Shown: positions 36,219-46,371, numbered from the stretch's first letter. The stretch: 64,000 bases of DNA from Oceanobacillus alkalisoli (GCF_021556485.1 NZ_JAKGBW010000003.1:1-64000), one strand, 5' to 3'. The notes: generated from the sequence alone by a model not told the origin. A program made the numbers and translations.

Positions 36219-37574
36219 CTATGAATTTTGTATTAGTGGTATATAATAATCTTCTACAAAGCTAGTTGTTGTCGTTCCTTTTTGAAATTGGGGTATTGTG
36301 ACCGTTTTAGCGAGCATGGGCAGATTCGTTTTGATTCCATCAATCTGATAGTTTTCCAATGCCTGTTCCAATAGATTAACGGCTTGTTCCCTTGTCTCCC
36401 CTTTTACAATCAACTTACCAATCATCGGATCGTAAAAAGGGGTTACTTGATAGTTTTCGGTGAAGGCGATATCATGCCGAATCCCTTCCCCTTCAGGTAA
36501 ATTCACGCTTGTAATTTTACCTGGTGAAGGGAAAAAGCGTGCAGGATCTTCCGCATAAATTCTTGCTTCAATGGCGTGCCCGCTCCGCTTTATGTCCTGT
36601 TGTTCGAAAGGAAGCTTTTCGCCATTTGCAACCCGGATTTGCATTTCAATAATGTCGATACCTGTAATTTCTTCTGTTACCGGATGCTCAACTTGAACCC
36701 TTGTATTCATTTCCAAAAAATAATAATTCTCTTCTTCATCTACAAGAAATTCAATTGTGCCCGCATTTGAATAGGAAAGTGCTTTCGCTGCTTGAACGGC
36801 AGCTTCACCCATTTTAATCCGCGTCTCCTCCGATATGAATGGGGAAGGAGCCTCTTCTATTACTTTTTGATTACGGCGTTGGATGGAGCATTCCCGATCA
36901 AATAGATGGACGACATTGCCATGTTCATCTGCGAGAATTTGAATTTCAATATGATGCGCATTTTCAATCTTTCTTTCTAAAAACATGGAACCGTTACCAA
37001 AAAAATTCAACGCGCGTTCGGAATTGCTTGTAAATACCTTCCTTAGTTCCTCTTCTTCCCCGACAACTTGCATCCCAATTCCGCCACCACCTGCAGCAGC
37101 TTTTAACATAATGGGATAACCTATTTCTGCTGCAAATTCTACCGCTTGTTCCACGTCCGTAATTGCTCCCGCTGTTCCTGGTACAACCGGTACATTTGCT
37201 GCAATCATTGCATTCCTGGCGTTTACTTTATCCCCCATTTGTGTAATGACGTCACTATTTGGTCCAATAAAACAGATGCCTGCTTTTTCACAGCGTTCTC
37301 TAAATGCTGCATTTTCACTAAAAAATCCGTACCCTGGATGAATCGCATCTGCTTCTGATTTTTTGGCGACTTCAAAAACTTTATCTATATTCATATAGCT
37401 TTCATTCACTTGAGAAGCTCCTAACAAATAAGCCTCATCTGACGCCTTGACAAATGGCGCTTCTTTGTCGGCCTCTGAATAAACCGCAATGGAAGTAATC
37501 CCAAGGCGTTTACATGTCCGGATAATCCGGGATGCGATCTCCCCTCGATTAGCAATTAAAATTCTCTTAATCAT
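36219..37574 (-). CDS. yngH: Biotin carboxylase subunit of acyl-CoA carboxylase (YngH-like)
   Basis: A 451-residue ATP-grasp biotin carboxylase: N-terminal IKRILIANRGEIASRIIRTC, glycine-rich loop KAAAGGGGIGMQVV, catalytic segment HHIEIQILADEHGNVVHLFDRECSIQRRNQK and the EMNTRVQVEHPVTE motif. It carboxylates the biotin on the YngHB-like carrier with ATP and bicarbonate. It resembles AccC but sits with catabolic partners and not with accB, favouring the branched-chain acyl-CoA role. 41 bp separate it from the acyl-CoA dehydrogenase gene. Confidence 0.9.
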   Translation of the reverse strand: MIKRILIANRGEIASRIIRTCKRLGITSIAVYSEADKEAPFVKASDEAYLLGASQVNESYMNIDKVFEVAKKSEADAIHPGYGFFSENAAFRERCEKAGICFIGPNSDVITQMGDKVNARNAMIAANVPVVPGTAGAITDVEQAVEFAAEIGYPIMLKAAAGGGGIGMQVVGEEEELRKVFTSNSERALNFFGNGSMFLERKIENAHHIEIQILADEHGNVVHLFDRECSIQRRNQKVIEEAPSPFISEETRIKMGEAAVQAAKALSYSNAGTIEFLVDEEENYYFLEMNTRVQVEHPVTEEITGIDIIEMQIRVANGEKLPFEQQDIKRSGHAIEARIYAEDPARFFPSPGKITSVNLPEGEGIRHDIAFTENYQVTPFYDPMIGKLIVKGETREQAVNLLEQALENYQIDGIKTNLPMLAKTVTIPQFQKGTTTTSFVEDYYIPLIQNS

Positions 37575-37615
37575 TGGCTGCCCCCTCTAGAAAATTACTG
37601 TCATCATTTGACAAA

Positions 37616-38758
37616 CTAGCATCCAAGATGTCTCGCAATCACGAGACGTTGAACCTCAGAAGTCCCTTCTCCGATTTCTAATAGTTTAGCATCGCGTAAA
37701 TAACGCTCCACTTCATATTCTCTCATGTAGCCATAGCCACCATGGATTTGAATGGCCTGATCGGAAGTGCGTACTGCAGTTTCGGAAGCAAATAACTTTG
37801 CAAAAGCCGCTTCTTTACCAAATGGCTTATTTTGATCTTTCAGCCAAGCTGCTTTATGAACCATTGTCCGTGCAAGCTCAACTTCCATTGCCATATCCGC
37901 CAATTTAAATTGAATCGCTTGGAATTTTGATATGGACTGACCGAACTGCTTTCTTTCTTTTGCATATTCGAGTGCTTTGTCTAAAGCTCCCTGAGCAATC
38001 CCAACACCTAGTGCTCCAATCGATATTCTTCCTCCATCCAGCGTCGATAAGAATTGCTGGAATCCTTTATTTACTTCACCAAGCACATTTTCTTTCGAAA
38101 CAACGACTTGATCAAGCACGATTTCAGCAGTATCCGATCCTCTGACACCCATTTTATCGTAATTGCTTGTAATGGTAACGCCTTCCGTGTCTGTTGGTAC
38201 AATGATGGATGAGATAAGTTTCTTTCCAGATTCATCCTTACCGGTGACTGCAGTAACGATTAAAATTTTCGCGAAGCTTGCATTCGTTATAAAGCATTTC
38301 TCGCCATTTATAACATAGTTTTCGCCCTCCAGCACCGCTGTTGTCATTGTCCCTCCTGCATCCGACCCGGCATTCGGTTCCGTAAGTCCAAAAGATCCCA
38401 GCGCCTTTCCTTCTGCTAAAGGTTTTAAGAATTTCTCTTTCTGTTCATCGGTGCCAAAGTAATAAAGCGGACTTGCCCCCAGTGAAACTGCTGCCGCATA
38501 ACTAAGTCCCGTACTGCCACAAACCCTGCCGATTTCTTCTACAGCAAGTGCATAAGAAACCGTATCTCCTCCAGAGCCACCGTATTTTTCTGGAAATGGA
38601 ATACCGAGCAGTCCTAATTCACCAATCTGCTTAAATATATCCTCAGGGAATTCCGCCTTTGTGTCAATTTCAATTGCCCTCGGTCGAATTACTTCTTCGG
38701 CAAAATCTCTTACCATTTTCCTGATCATGACTTGTTCCTTTGACAATTCAAAATTCAT
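37616..38758 (-). CDS. yngJ: Acyl-CoA dehydrogenase (YngJ-like, probable isovaleryl-CoA dehydrogenase)
   Basis: A 380-residue flavoprotein with standard motifs: FGLTEPNAGSDAGG for FAD/substrate binding, CFITNASFAKI, the QIHGGYGYMREYEVERYLRD segment and C-terminal EIGEGTSEVQRLVIARHL. It oxidises acyl-CoA to enoyl-CoA and feeds electrons to ETF. Being first in an operon with a biotin carboxylase/carboxyltransferase and a hydratase, isovaleryl-CoA from leucine is the likely substrate. A TetR-type operator (38797-38814) sits 38 bp upstream of its ATG. Confidence 0.9.
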   Translation of the reverse strand: MNFELSKEQVMIRKMVRDFAEEVIRPRAIEIDTKAEFPEDIFKQIGELGLLGIPFPEKYGGSGGDTVSYALAVEEIGRVCGSTGLSYAAAVSLGASPLYYFGTDEQKEKFLKPLAEGKALGSFGLTEPNAGSDAGGTMTTAVLEGENYVINGEKCFITNASFAKILIVTAVTGKDESGKKLISSIIVPTDTEGVTITSNYDKMGVRGSDTAEIVLDQVVVSKENVLGEVNKGFQQFLSTLDGGRISIGALGVGIAQGALDKALEYAKERKQFGQSISKFQAIQFKLADMAMEVELARTMVHKAAWLKDQNKPFGKEAAFAKLFASETAVRTSDQAIQIHGGYGYMREYEVERYLRDAKLLEIGEGTSEVQRLVIARHLGC

Positions 38759-38796
38759 CCGTCATGTTCCCCCTTGTTTTATTTAATGAAAGTGAG

Positions 38797-38814
38797 ACCG
38801 ACTGGTTGGTCGGT
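38797..38814. promoter_or_regulatory. TetR-type operator upstream of yngJ
   Basis: ACCGAC-N6-GTCGGT, a perfect 6-bp inverted repeat within GACCGACTGGTTGGTCGGT, lies between the tetR stop codon (38837) and the yngJ start. Palindromes of this composition are typical sites for TetR regulators of acyl-CoA catabolism. Control by the adjacent TetR protein is inferred. Confidence 0.6.
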
Positions 38815-38836
38815 GCCGCATTAAAAAAATACTCCC

Positions 38837-39442
38837 TTAGGAAGTTCCTTCTCCCATGCGTATGTTTTCATTCTCACTAACTGCATGAAGAATCAAGTCA
38901 GTGTATATATCGGCTATTTCCTCAATCCGTTTTTCTCCATTTCTCTGATACCATTTATATGTCCAGTTCACCATACCGAGAATCGCCATTGTTGTAATTT
39001 CAACGGATAAATCACTGCGAAAATCTCCAGTTATAACCCCTTCTTCAATTACATCTTGAATAATCGTTTTAAATTCATTCCGTTTCTTTCTTACAATTTC
39101 TTCATGTTCTGTTTTTAGATAGATGCTTTCTTGATAAAAAACGGTTAAATGAGCTTTGTAAATATCGAATACGCTCACAAAGTCTTTGATGATTAGTCGC
39201 AAACGTTCTTTCGCTGGCAAGTTCTGTTCGTTTGCCTTACTTGCTCGTTCGAGTACATACGTGATGAAAATATCGTGGATGACAAATAACAGCTCATCCT
39301 TTGAAGTGAAGTGGTGATAAAAACCTCCCTTTGATATGCCGGCAGCATCAACAATTTGGTTGACTGTGACACCATGGAAACCATATTGTTCAAATAATTT
39401 TAGTGAAGCTTCGATGATTCGCTCTCGTAACTCCGCTGGAAT
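38837..39442 (-). CDS. TetR-family regulator of the acyl-CoA operon, non-canonical start
   Basis: A ~201-residue TetR protein. The N-terminal HTH is intact: LRERIIEASLKLFEQYGFHG, VTVNQIVDAAGISKGGFYHH, FTSKDELLFVI; the C-terminal ligand domain ends in IYTDLILHAVSE. The frame has no ATG, GTG or TTG before the HTH: upstream codons run from a TAA through TGG to ATT (39440-39442) and the domain start. An ATG at 39444-39446, properly placed after AAAGGAGG, is out of frame. Expression needs an ATT start, a frameshift, or the gene is a recent pseudogene. Full domain preservation argues for function. It is immediately upstream of yngJ, its probable target. Confidence 0.7.
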   Translation of the reverse strand: MPAELRERIIEASLKLFEQYGFHGVTVNQIVDAAGISKGGFYHHFTSKDELLFVIHDIFITYVLERASKANEQNLPAKERLRLIIKDFVSVFDIYKAHLTVFYQESIYLKTEHEEIVRKKRNEFKTIIQDVIEEGVITGDFRSDLSVEITTMAILGMVNWTYKWYQRNGEKRIEEIADIYTDLILHAVSENENIRMGEGTS

Positions 39443-39512
39443 CCATCCTCCTTTCCCTTGGAAGCGTTAACAATACTTTATCATATAATTTTAGAATGAG
39501 AAAGAATAAAAT

Positions 39513-39558
39513 GAAATTTCATTCAGTGGGGGTATTAAGACCGTTAGTGCTTGATAAA
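39513..39558 (+). repeat. Short interspersed repeat, copy 1
   Basis: GAAATTTCATTCAGTGGGGG followed by TATTAAGACCGTTAGTGCTT and GATAAA. The same blocks recur at 53796-53811 and 53899-53935 (TTCATTCAGTG, GTGGGGGATTACAGACCGTT, AATGCGTGATAAA). Two copies in intergenic DNA of one window suggest a genome-wide repeat family. Confidence 0.6.
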
Positions 39559-39570
39559 AAAACAACTATC

Positions 39571-40018
39571 GCTTTCATACAGCGTGAGTGATTTGCTCAT
39601 TCTCTAGACTGGAGTTCTAATCGCCGTTCAGTTGCCCGGTGGACGGATGCGCATCCTTGGGCACTGCTAGAGCTCCTCGGGCTGAGCACTAAGGGGTCTC
39701 CAGGATCGTGCTGTTCCCGCAGGAGTCACCGTCCCCCGGGCAACTGAACTGGTGAAGATGATTATGATAAATAGAAATTATCCCATCATTACAGCAGTGT
39801 GAGGAATGCATTTATAGAATAATAAATAGTGTTCTAAATTAGATTTTTCCTGGTAGCAGTCCAGACACCTCGAGACTCCTGCGGGAGGATAGGCTTGATG
39901 AGACCCCTTAATGCTCAGCCTGAGGAGGCTCGTCAGCCGCCCGCGGAAAGCAAGAAGTGTCTTTGCGGGCCTTCAGTGGAGAGTTTCGGAGGTTGGCACA
40001 CTTACGCTGTATGAAGGC
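39571..40018. repeat. Composite of two inverted GC-rich repeat units
   Basis: Unit 1 (39626-39749) is bounded by the inverted pair GTTCAGTTGCCCGG/CCGGGCAACTGAAC. Unit 2 (39861-39964) is bounded by AGACAC/GTGTCT. The two cores match in opposite orientation: minus-strand GACTCCTGCGGGA...GAGACCCCTTAGTGCTCAGC (unit 1) and plus-strand GACTCCTGCGGGA...GAGACCCCTTAATGCTCAGC (unit 2). The outermost ends TTCATACAGCG (39574-39584) and CGCTGTATGAA (40005-40015) also pair. The G+C content is far above the surroundings. The core resembles a repeat I have seen as common in Bacillaceae intergenic DNA. Confidence 0.75.
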
Positions 40019-40078
40019 GTTGGTTGCTCTTTTTATATTGTAGATAGGAATGGAAATTAGGGTCATCATACTTGATAT

Positions 40079-40110
40079 GAAAAAGCCTGGAGGCTGCTCC
40101 AGGCTTTTGG
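40079..40110 (-). terminator. Terminator of parE-parC
   Basis: Minus-strand AAAAGCCTGGA, 6-nt loop, TCCAGGCTTTTT. It ends the operon 9 bp after the parC stop codon. Confidence 0.88.
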
Positions 40111-40117
40111 GTGATTG

Positions 40118-42580
40118 TTATTTATCTTGTTCTTCCAGATCTCCTGCTTGAAAAGGTTTTTCATAGGCAATTTCCTTCCATGCTTCAGTTACTTCGCCGT
40201 CATGGTCAGTGTCAATGACAAAGGAGCCGTTGCTGACTCGGTCGCTCATGGATAATTCAAGCGGATAGATTGAATGGGTGACTCCATTAGCGGTTTGGAT
40301 GCTTATACTGTCATTATCACTAACTGTAAAGAACCCAACGACGCGATGCGGCTTGCTCTTCAATTCTCTTAACATGTGCAGGCCACGTTTTGCTCGCGTT
40401 GTTTTTTCAAACTCTGTAAGTCCCATACGTTTTACAGCTCCGCGTTGTGTAACAAGCACTAAGGATGGGTCTGCCAAGTCATCAAATATTTGACCACTTA
40501 CAACGTATTCATCGCCCCTTAAATTCATCGCCTTTACCCCGGCTGTTCGCTGACCTGTCGGATTTACTTCTGACTCATGGTACCATAGTCCATAGCCTGT
40601 ATTAGATGCCAGGAAAACATCCGAATAGCCAGTTGTTTTTTGCACATCAATCAATTCATCATCTGCCTTCAGATTAATCGCAATCATTGCTCGACCCTGT
40701 CTTTGGGTTTCATATTTGTCGAGTGCAGTTCGTTTAATCATCCCATCTTTCGTGAAGAAAATTAAATATTTCTGGTCTGAAAACTCCTGAACCGGGACGA
40801 CCTGTACAAGTTTCTCATCTTCTTCAAGGCTGGAGAAATGTGAAATGTGGGCGCCCAAATCTTTCCAGCGAATATCTGGAAGTTCATGGACAGGGAAATA
40901 AATGAACCTACCTTTATTCGTAAATAGAAGAAGATGATCTGTCGTATTCAGTTCATAGAGCCCGATAAGATAATCCAATTCCTTCATCGTCAAATCATCG
41001 TTATTCGAAGCACCATAAGAACGTAAACTCGTACGTTTTAAATACCCATCCTTCGTAACAGAAACAACTACATCTTCACTAGGGATTAGTACTTCAATAT
41101 TTATTTTCAACTCTTCTATTTCATCTTCAATCACGGTTAGTCGCGGTGATTTGAACTTTCTCTTAATTTCCCTTAAATCTTTCTTGATCGTTTTCATTAA
41201 TGTCGCTTCACTTGCTAGAATTGCTTCATAGGAGTCGATATTCTTTTCCAATTCCTGTGCTTCTTTTTCTAACTGTGTAATATCGGTGTTCGTCAGTCGA
41301 TACAATTGCAAGTTAACGATCGCTTCAGCCTGGGCATCAGTGAAGTCGTATGCTTTCATTAAGTTCTTCTTCGCATCTCCTTTATCTTTAGATGAGCGAA
41401 TTATTGCGATTACTTCATCAAGGATAGAAATTGCTTTTATAAGACCTTCAATAATATGAGCTCTTTTTTTCGCTTTATCCAAATCAAATGTCACTTGTCT
41501 TGTAACGACTTCTTTTTGGTGATTAATAAATGCGTCCAAAATCTGTTGTAAGGACATCAATTTCGGGGTTTTATCTTCAATTGCCACCATATTGAAGTTA
41601 TAGGAAACTTGTAAATCCGTATTTTTATATAAATAATTTAAAATCCCCGTAGCATCGGCATCTTTTCTTAATTCAACGACTACACGCAAGCCGGTTCGGT
41701 CTGATTCATCGCGGACTTCTGCAATCCCTTCTACTTTCCGGTCGATTCTCAGTTCATCAATCTTCTTCACCATCGTTGCTTTATTCACTTCATAAGGAAT
41801 TTCATCAATGACGATTTGTTCTCTGCCGCCGCGAATTGTTTCAATTTCCGTTTTACCGCGAACAATCACTCTTCCGCGGCCCGTTTCATAAGCTTTTTTA
41901 ATTCCTTCAACACCTTGAATAATTCCGCCTGTCGGAAAGTCCGGACCTCTCATTACTTTCATCAGCTGCTCAACGGTTGCTTGCGGCTTGTCCATTCGCA
42001 TGATGACGGCATCAATTACTTCTTCCAGATTATGGGGTGGAATGTCTGTTGCATAACCGGCAGAAATTCCTGTTGACCCATTCACTAAAAGGTTAGGGAA
42101 TTTAGCAGGCAGCACAACCGGTTCAAGTGTTGTTTCATCAAAGTTATAGATAAAATCCACCGTTTCCTTATCGATATCCCGGAGCAGCTCGGAAGCAATC
42201 TGTGATAATCTTGTTTCCGTATAACGCATTGCTGCTGGCGGATCACCGTCAATACTTCCGTTATTTCCGTGCATTTCAATTAATTCCTTTTGCAGCTTCC
42301 AGTCCTGACTTAAACGGACCATCGCCTCATAAACGGAAGTATCCCCGTGGGGATGGTAGTTACCGATAACAGTTCCAACGGTTTTGGCGGCTTTTCGAAA
42401 GCCCTTATCGAATGTATTCTTCTCCATATGCATGGCATATAATATTCTTCTTTGAACTGGCTTTAATCCGTCCCGGGCATCTGGCAGGGCCCGATCTTGA
42501 ATAATATATTTACTATACCTTCCGAAGCGGTCGCCAATCACTTCTTCAAGGGATAGATCTAGAAATTTTTCTGGTTGCAT
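40118..42580 (-). CDS. parC: DNA topoisomerase IV subunit A (ParC)
   Basis: An 820-residue type IIA topoisomerase subunit that cuts and rejoins DNA to decatenate chromosomes. The catalytic region reads MRYTETRLS (active tyrosine) after GNYHPHGDTSVYEAMVRLSQ, the quinolone-resistance region. The C-terminal beta-pinwheel has repeated blades (GYLKRTSLRSYG, DGMIKRTALDKYE, RGAVKRMGLTEFE). Distinction from GyrA rests on the adjacent parE and on synteny with yneT and plsY. It is 66 bp after parE. Confidence 0.95.
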   Translation of the reverse strand: MQPEKFLDLSLEEVIGDRFGRYSKYIIQDRALPDARDGLKPVQRRILYAMHMEKNTFDKGFRKAAKTVGTVIGNYHPHGDTSVYEAMVRLSQDWKLQKELIEMHGNNGSIDGDPPAAMRYTETRLSQIASELLRDIDKETVDFIYNFDETTLEPVVLPAKFPNLLVNGSTGISAGYATDIPPHNLEEVIDAVIMRMDKPQATVEQLMKVMRGPDFPTGGIIQGVEGIKKAYETGRGRVIVRGKTEIETIRGGREQIVIDEIPYEVNKATMVKKIDELRIDRKVEGIAEVRDESDRTGLRVVVELRKDADATGILNYLYKNTDLQVSYNFNMVAIEDKTPKLMSLQQILDAFINHQKEVVTRQVTFDLDKAKKRAHIIEGLIKAISILDEVIAIIRSSKDKGDAKKNLMKAYDFTDAQAEAIVNLQLYRLTNTDITQLEKEAQELEKNIDSYEAILASEATLMKTIKKDLREIKRKFKSPRLTVIEDEIEELKINIEVLIPSEDVVVSVTKDGYLKRTSLRSYGASNNDDLTMKELDYLIGLYELNTTDHLLLFTNKGRFIYFPVHELPDIRWKDLGAHISHFSSLEEDEKLVQVVPVQEFSDQKYLIFFTKDGMIKRTALDKYETQRQGRAMIAINLKADDELIDVQKTTGYSDVFLASNTGYGLWYHESEVNPTGQRTAGVKAMNLRGDEYVVSGQIFDDLADPSLVLVTQRGAVKRMGLTEFEKTTRAKRGLHMLRELKSKPHRVVGFFTVSDNDSISIQTANGVTHSIYPLELSMSDRVSNGSFVIDTDHDGEVTEAWKEIAYEKPFQAGDLEEQDK

Positions 42581-42646
42581 CCGTTAATATCCCCCTCCTG
42601 GATTCTTAGAGACATTGCTTCCTAACTAAACACGAATAAATAATGA

Positions 42647-44641
<1,995 letters not shown>

Positions 44642-44682
44642 TTATTCCCTGCTAAACTTTTTCTTTATCATACATTAATCTT

Positions 44683-44696
44683 AGAACAAATGTTTG
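44683..44696. promoter_or_regulatory. LexA (SOS) box upstream of parE
   Basis: AGAACAAATGTTTG matches the Bacillus LexA consensus CGAACNNNNGTTYG at all fixed positions except the first base. It lies in the parE promoter region. parE-parC belongs to the LexA regulon of B. subtilis, so conserved control is plausible. Confidence 0.6.
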
Positions 44697-44889
44697 TAAA
44701 TGTAAACATAAACATTGCAATCATAAGCTTTCACTAAACTATCTTAACCTAAAAAAAGAAAAAAATATACTGTAAGCATGATTTTCGTTGCTTTCTTAAT
44801 CCTGAAATACTTAACCTACGCAGTCCGAAAAGTTCGTGATCCTTTCGTGTAATGAGTAATACCAACAATTTAATCATAAAATCCATAAA
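44697..44889. other. Intergenic region between parE and yneT
   Basis: About 190 bp of AT-rich sequence between the LexA box and the yneT terminator. I see no ORF, hairpin or clear promoter in it beyond the likely parE promoter near the LexA box. Confidence 0.4.
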
Positions 44890-44924
44890 GAAAAAAAGAA
44901 CAGGATGAGTTTATTCATCCTGTT
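44890..44924 (-). terminator. Terminator of yneT
   Basis: Minus-strand AACAGGATGA, 6-nt loop, TCATCCTGTT, then CTTTTTTTC. It begins 8 bp after the yneT stop codon. Confidence 0.88.
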
Positions 44925-44931
44925 GATCTGT

Positions 44932-45348
44932 CTATTTAACTAATACAGCATGGACTACTTTAATGCAAAGATCCATAATGACGGTAAAGTCTCTTTCTTT
45001 CAAGTAGTGATAAGCTTCTTCATTGATAATTCCTTGCTGTGCCCAAAATATTTTGCAATCTGTTTCAGCTGCATCCTTTGCAACATCTGGCAAATGTTCA
45101 GGACGTCGGAAAACGTTGATAATATCAATTTTATCTGGTACATCTTTGAGCGTTGGATATGCCTTTTCCCCAAGAACTTCATCTACGGTCGGATTGACAG
45201 GAATGATACGGTAACCTTCTTCCTGCATAATTTTCGATATTTGATAGGCGGTCTTCTCTTCATTTTTTGATAATCCCACGACTGCTATTGTCTTGGCATC
45301 TTCTAAAGTCTCTTTCAATTTTTCTTTCGATGGATTTTCCCAGCTCAT
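44932..45348 (-). CDS. yneT: CoA-binding protein (YneT)
   Basis: A ~138-residue Rossmann-fold CoA_binding domain protein: IAVVGLSKNEEKTAYQISKI, IIPVNPTVDEVLGEKAYPTL, VFRRPEHLP, and FWAQQGIINEEA. Function is unknown; related domains bind CoA or nucleotides. GAAGGG lies 10 nt before the ATG at 45346-45348 and abuts an ATG three codons upstream, so the later start is preferred. It keeps its B. subtilis place between plsY and parE. Confidence 0.88.
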   Translation of the reverse strand: MSWENPSKEKLKETLEDAKTIAVVGLSKNEEKTAYQISKIMQEEGYRIIPVNPTVDEVLGEKAYPTLKDVPDKIDIINVFRRPEHLPDVAKDAAETDCKIFWAQQGIINEEAYHYLKERDFTVIMDLCIKVVHAVLVK

Positions 45349-45452
45349 GTTTTTCATCCCTTCTTCAGAGTCTCATACATCAAGTCATTCTAGTCACATC
45401 ATAAGTAGAATAAGCTGAATAGTCAACCGTATCACTTTCTTGCATGCTTTTT

Positions 45453-45494
45453 TTACTTGGAATTTATTCTTACTGCAGAATAAATTCCAAGTAA
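45453..45494. repeat. Perfect 18-bp inverted repeat upstream of plsY
   Basis: TTACTTGGAATTTATTCT (45453-45470), loop TACTGC, AGAATAAATTCCAAGTAA (45477-45494). All 18 pairs match. It is 75 bp before the plsY ATG between the divergent genes yneT and plsY. No T-run follows on either strand, so a terminator is unlikely; it does not resemble the FapR site. Confidence 0.75.
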
Positions 45495-45568
45495 CGGTAC
45501 TTTTTAATCGAAATTCATGCTAGAATAAGCATAGTACAGCTTCAAAAAGTTGATGGAAAGTAGGATGA

Positions 45569-46153
45569 ATGATGGAATTTGTATTATTTGCAATTATCGC
45601 TTATTTATTAGGTTCGATTCCTTCTGCTTTATTAGTAGGTAAAATCGCTTTCAATAAAGATATCCGCGAGCACGGAAGCGGAAACCTTGGAGCTACAAAT
45701 GCTTTCCGAGTGCTCGGAATGAAAGCTGGAATTATCGTTACGTTATCTGATATCTTAAAAGGAACAGCAGCAACGGTAATCCCGATTCTATTCGATGCTT
45801 CTGTCCACCCGCTCATTATCGGCCTATTCGCGGTTATCGGGCACACTTATCCGATATTCGCTAAGTTTAAGGGTGGTAAAGCAGTCGCAACATCGGCGGG
45901 GATTATATTGGGGAGTTTCCCATTATTATTTGTCATTATGATTATGACCTTTCTACTCTCCCTATACTTATCCAAGTATGTTTCACTATCTTCTATCATA
46001 ACTGGAGCAGTCACGATTCTTATCTCGTTGTTTTATAAGGACATTGTCTTAATTATCATTATTTCACTCCTTACTTTGTTTGTTATCTACCGTCATAAGG
46101 AGAACTTGAAACGAATTAAAAATGGTACCGAACCGAAAATTACTTGGATGTAA
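45569..46153 (+). CDS. plsY: Glycerol-3-phosphate acyltransferase PlsY
   Basis: A 194-residue membrane enzyme that transfers acyl groups from acyl-phosphate to glycerol-3-phosphate in the first step of phospholipid synthesis. The three catalytic motifs are visible: [25 protein letters not shown] and [19 protein letters not shown]. About five helices and a C-terminal [15 protein letters not shown] tail are typical. GTAGGATGA precedes tandem ATG codons. It is transcribed divergently from yneT, as in B. subtilis. Confidence 0.95.
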   Translation: MMEFVLFAIIAYLLGSIPSALLVGKIAFNKDIREHGSGNLGATNAFRVLGMKAGIIVTLSDILKGTAATVIPILFDASVHPLIIGLFAVIGHTYPIFAKFKGGKAVATSAGIILGSFPLLFVIMIMTFLLSLYLSKYVSLSSIITGAVTILISLFYKDIVLIIIISLLTLFVIYRHKENLKRIKNGTEPKITWM

Positions 46154-46189
46154 AAAAGAAGTGCTCTTATCAAGGGGTACTTCTTTTTA
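46153..46189 (+). terminator. Terminator of plsY
   Basis: AAAAAGAAGT...ACTTCTTTTT with an imperfect upper stem; the right arm ends in a T-run. It begins at the plsY stop codon. Confidence 0.75.
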
Positions 46190-46222
46190 GTAGAGGAAAC
46201 CTGCGACTTCCATCTAAGCACA

Positions 46223-46264
46223 GAAGCCCCCCACCGATAGCAAGAAGTATCGGTGGGGGGCTTC
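46223..46264. repeat. Perfect 17-bp G-rich hairpin between plsY and folE2
   Basis: GAAGCCCCCCACCGATA (46223-46239), loop GCAAGAAG, TATCGGTGGGGGGCTTC (46248-46264). No T-run follows directly. Its GC content is far above the flanks. It lies 108 bp before folE2. Confidence 0.75.
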
Positions 46265-46371
46265 CAGTAGGATTTTTCGAATTCTATTCTCAGCGAAAAA
46301 CGTTTAAATTGAATAAGATTAGGTGTTTCGTTATACTGAAATCTAGTCAATGATAGAAAGTAGGAACGATT

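Noticed and set aside
39193-39393. 66-codon minus-strand ORF in the TetR region
   Set aside because: It is out of frame with the TetR HTH, which reads perfectly in the neighbouring frame.
46267-46371. Zur box upstream of folE2
   Set aside because: No sequence resembling AAATCGTAATNATTACGATTT is present in the gap.
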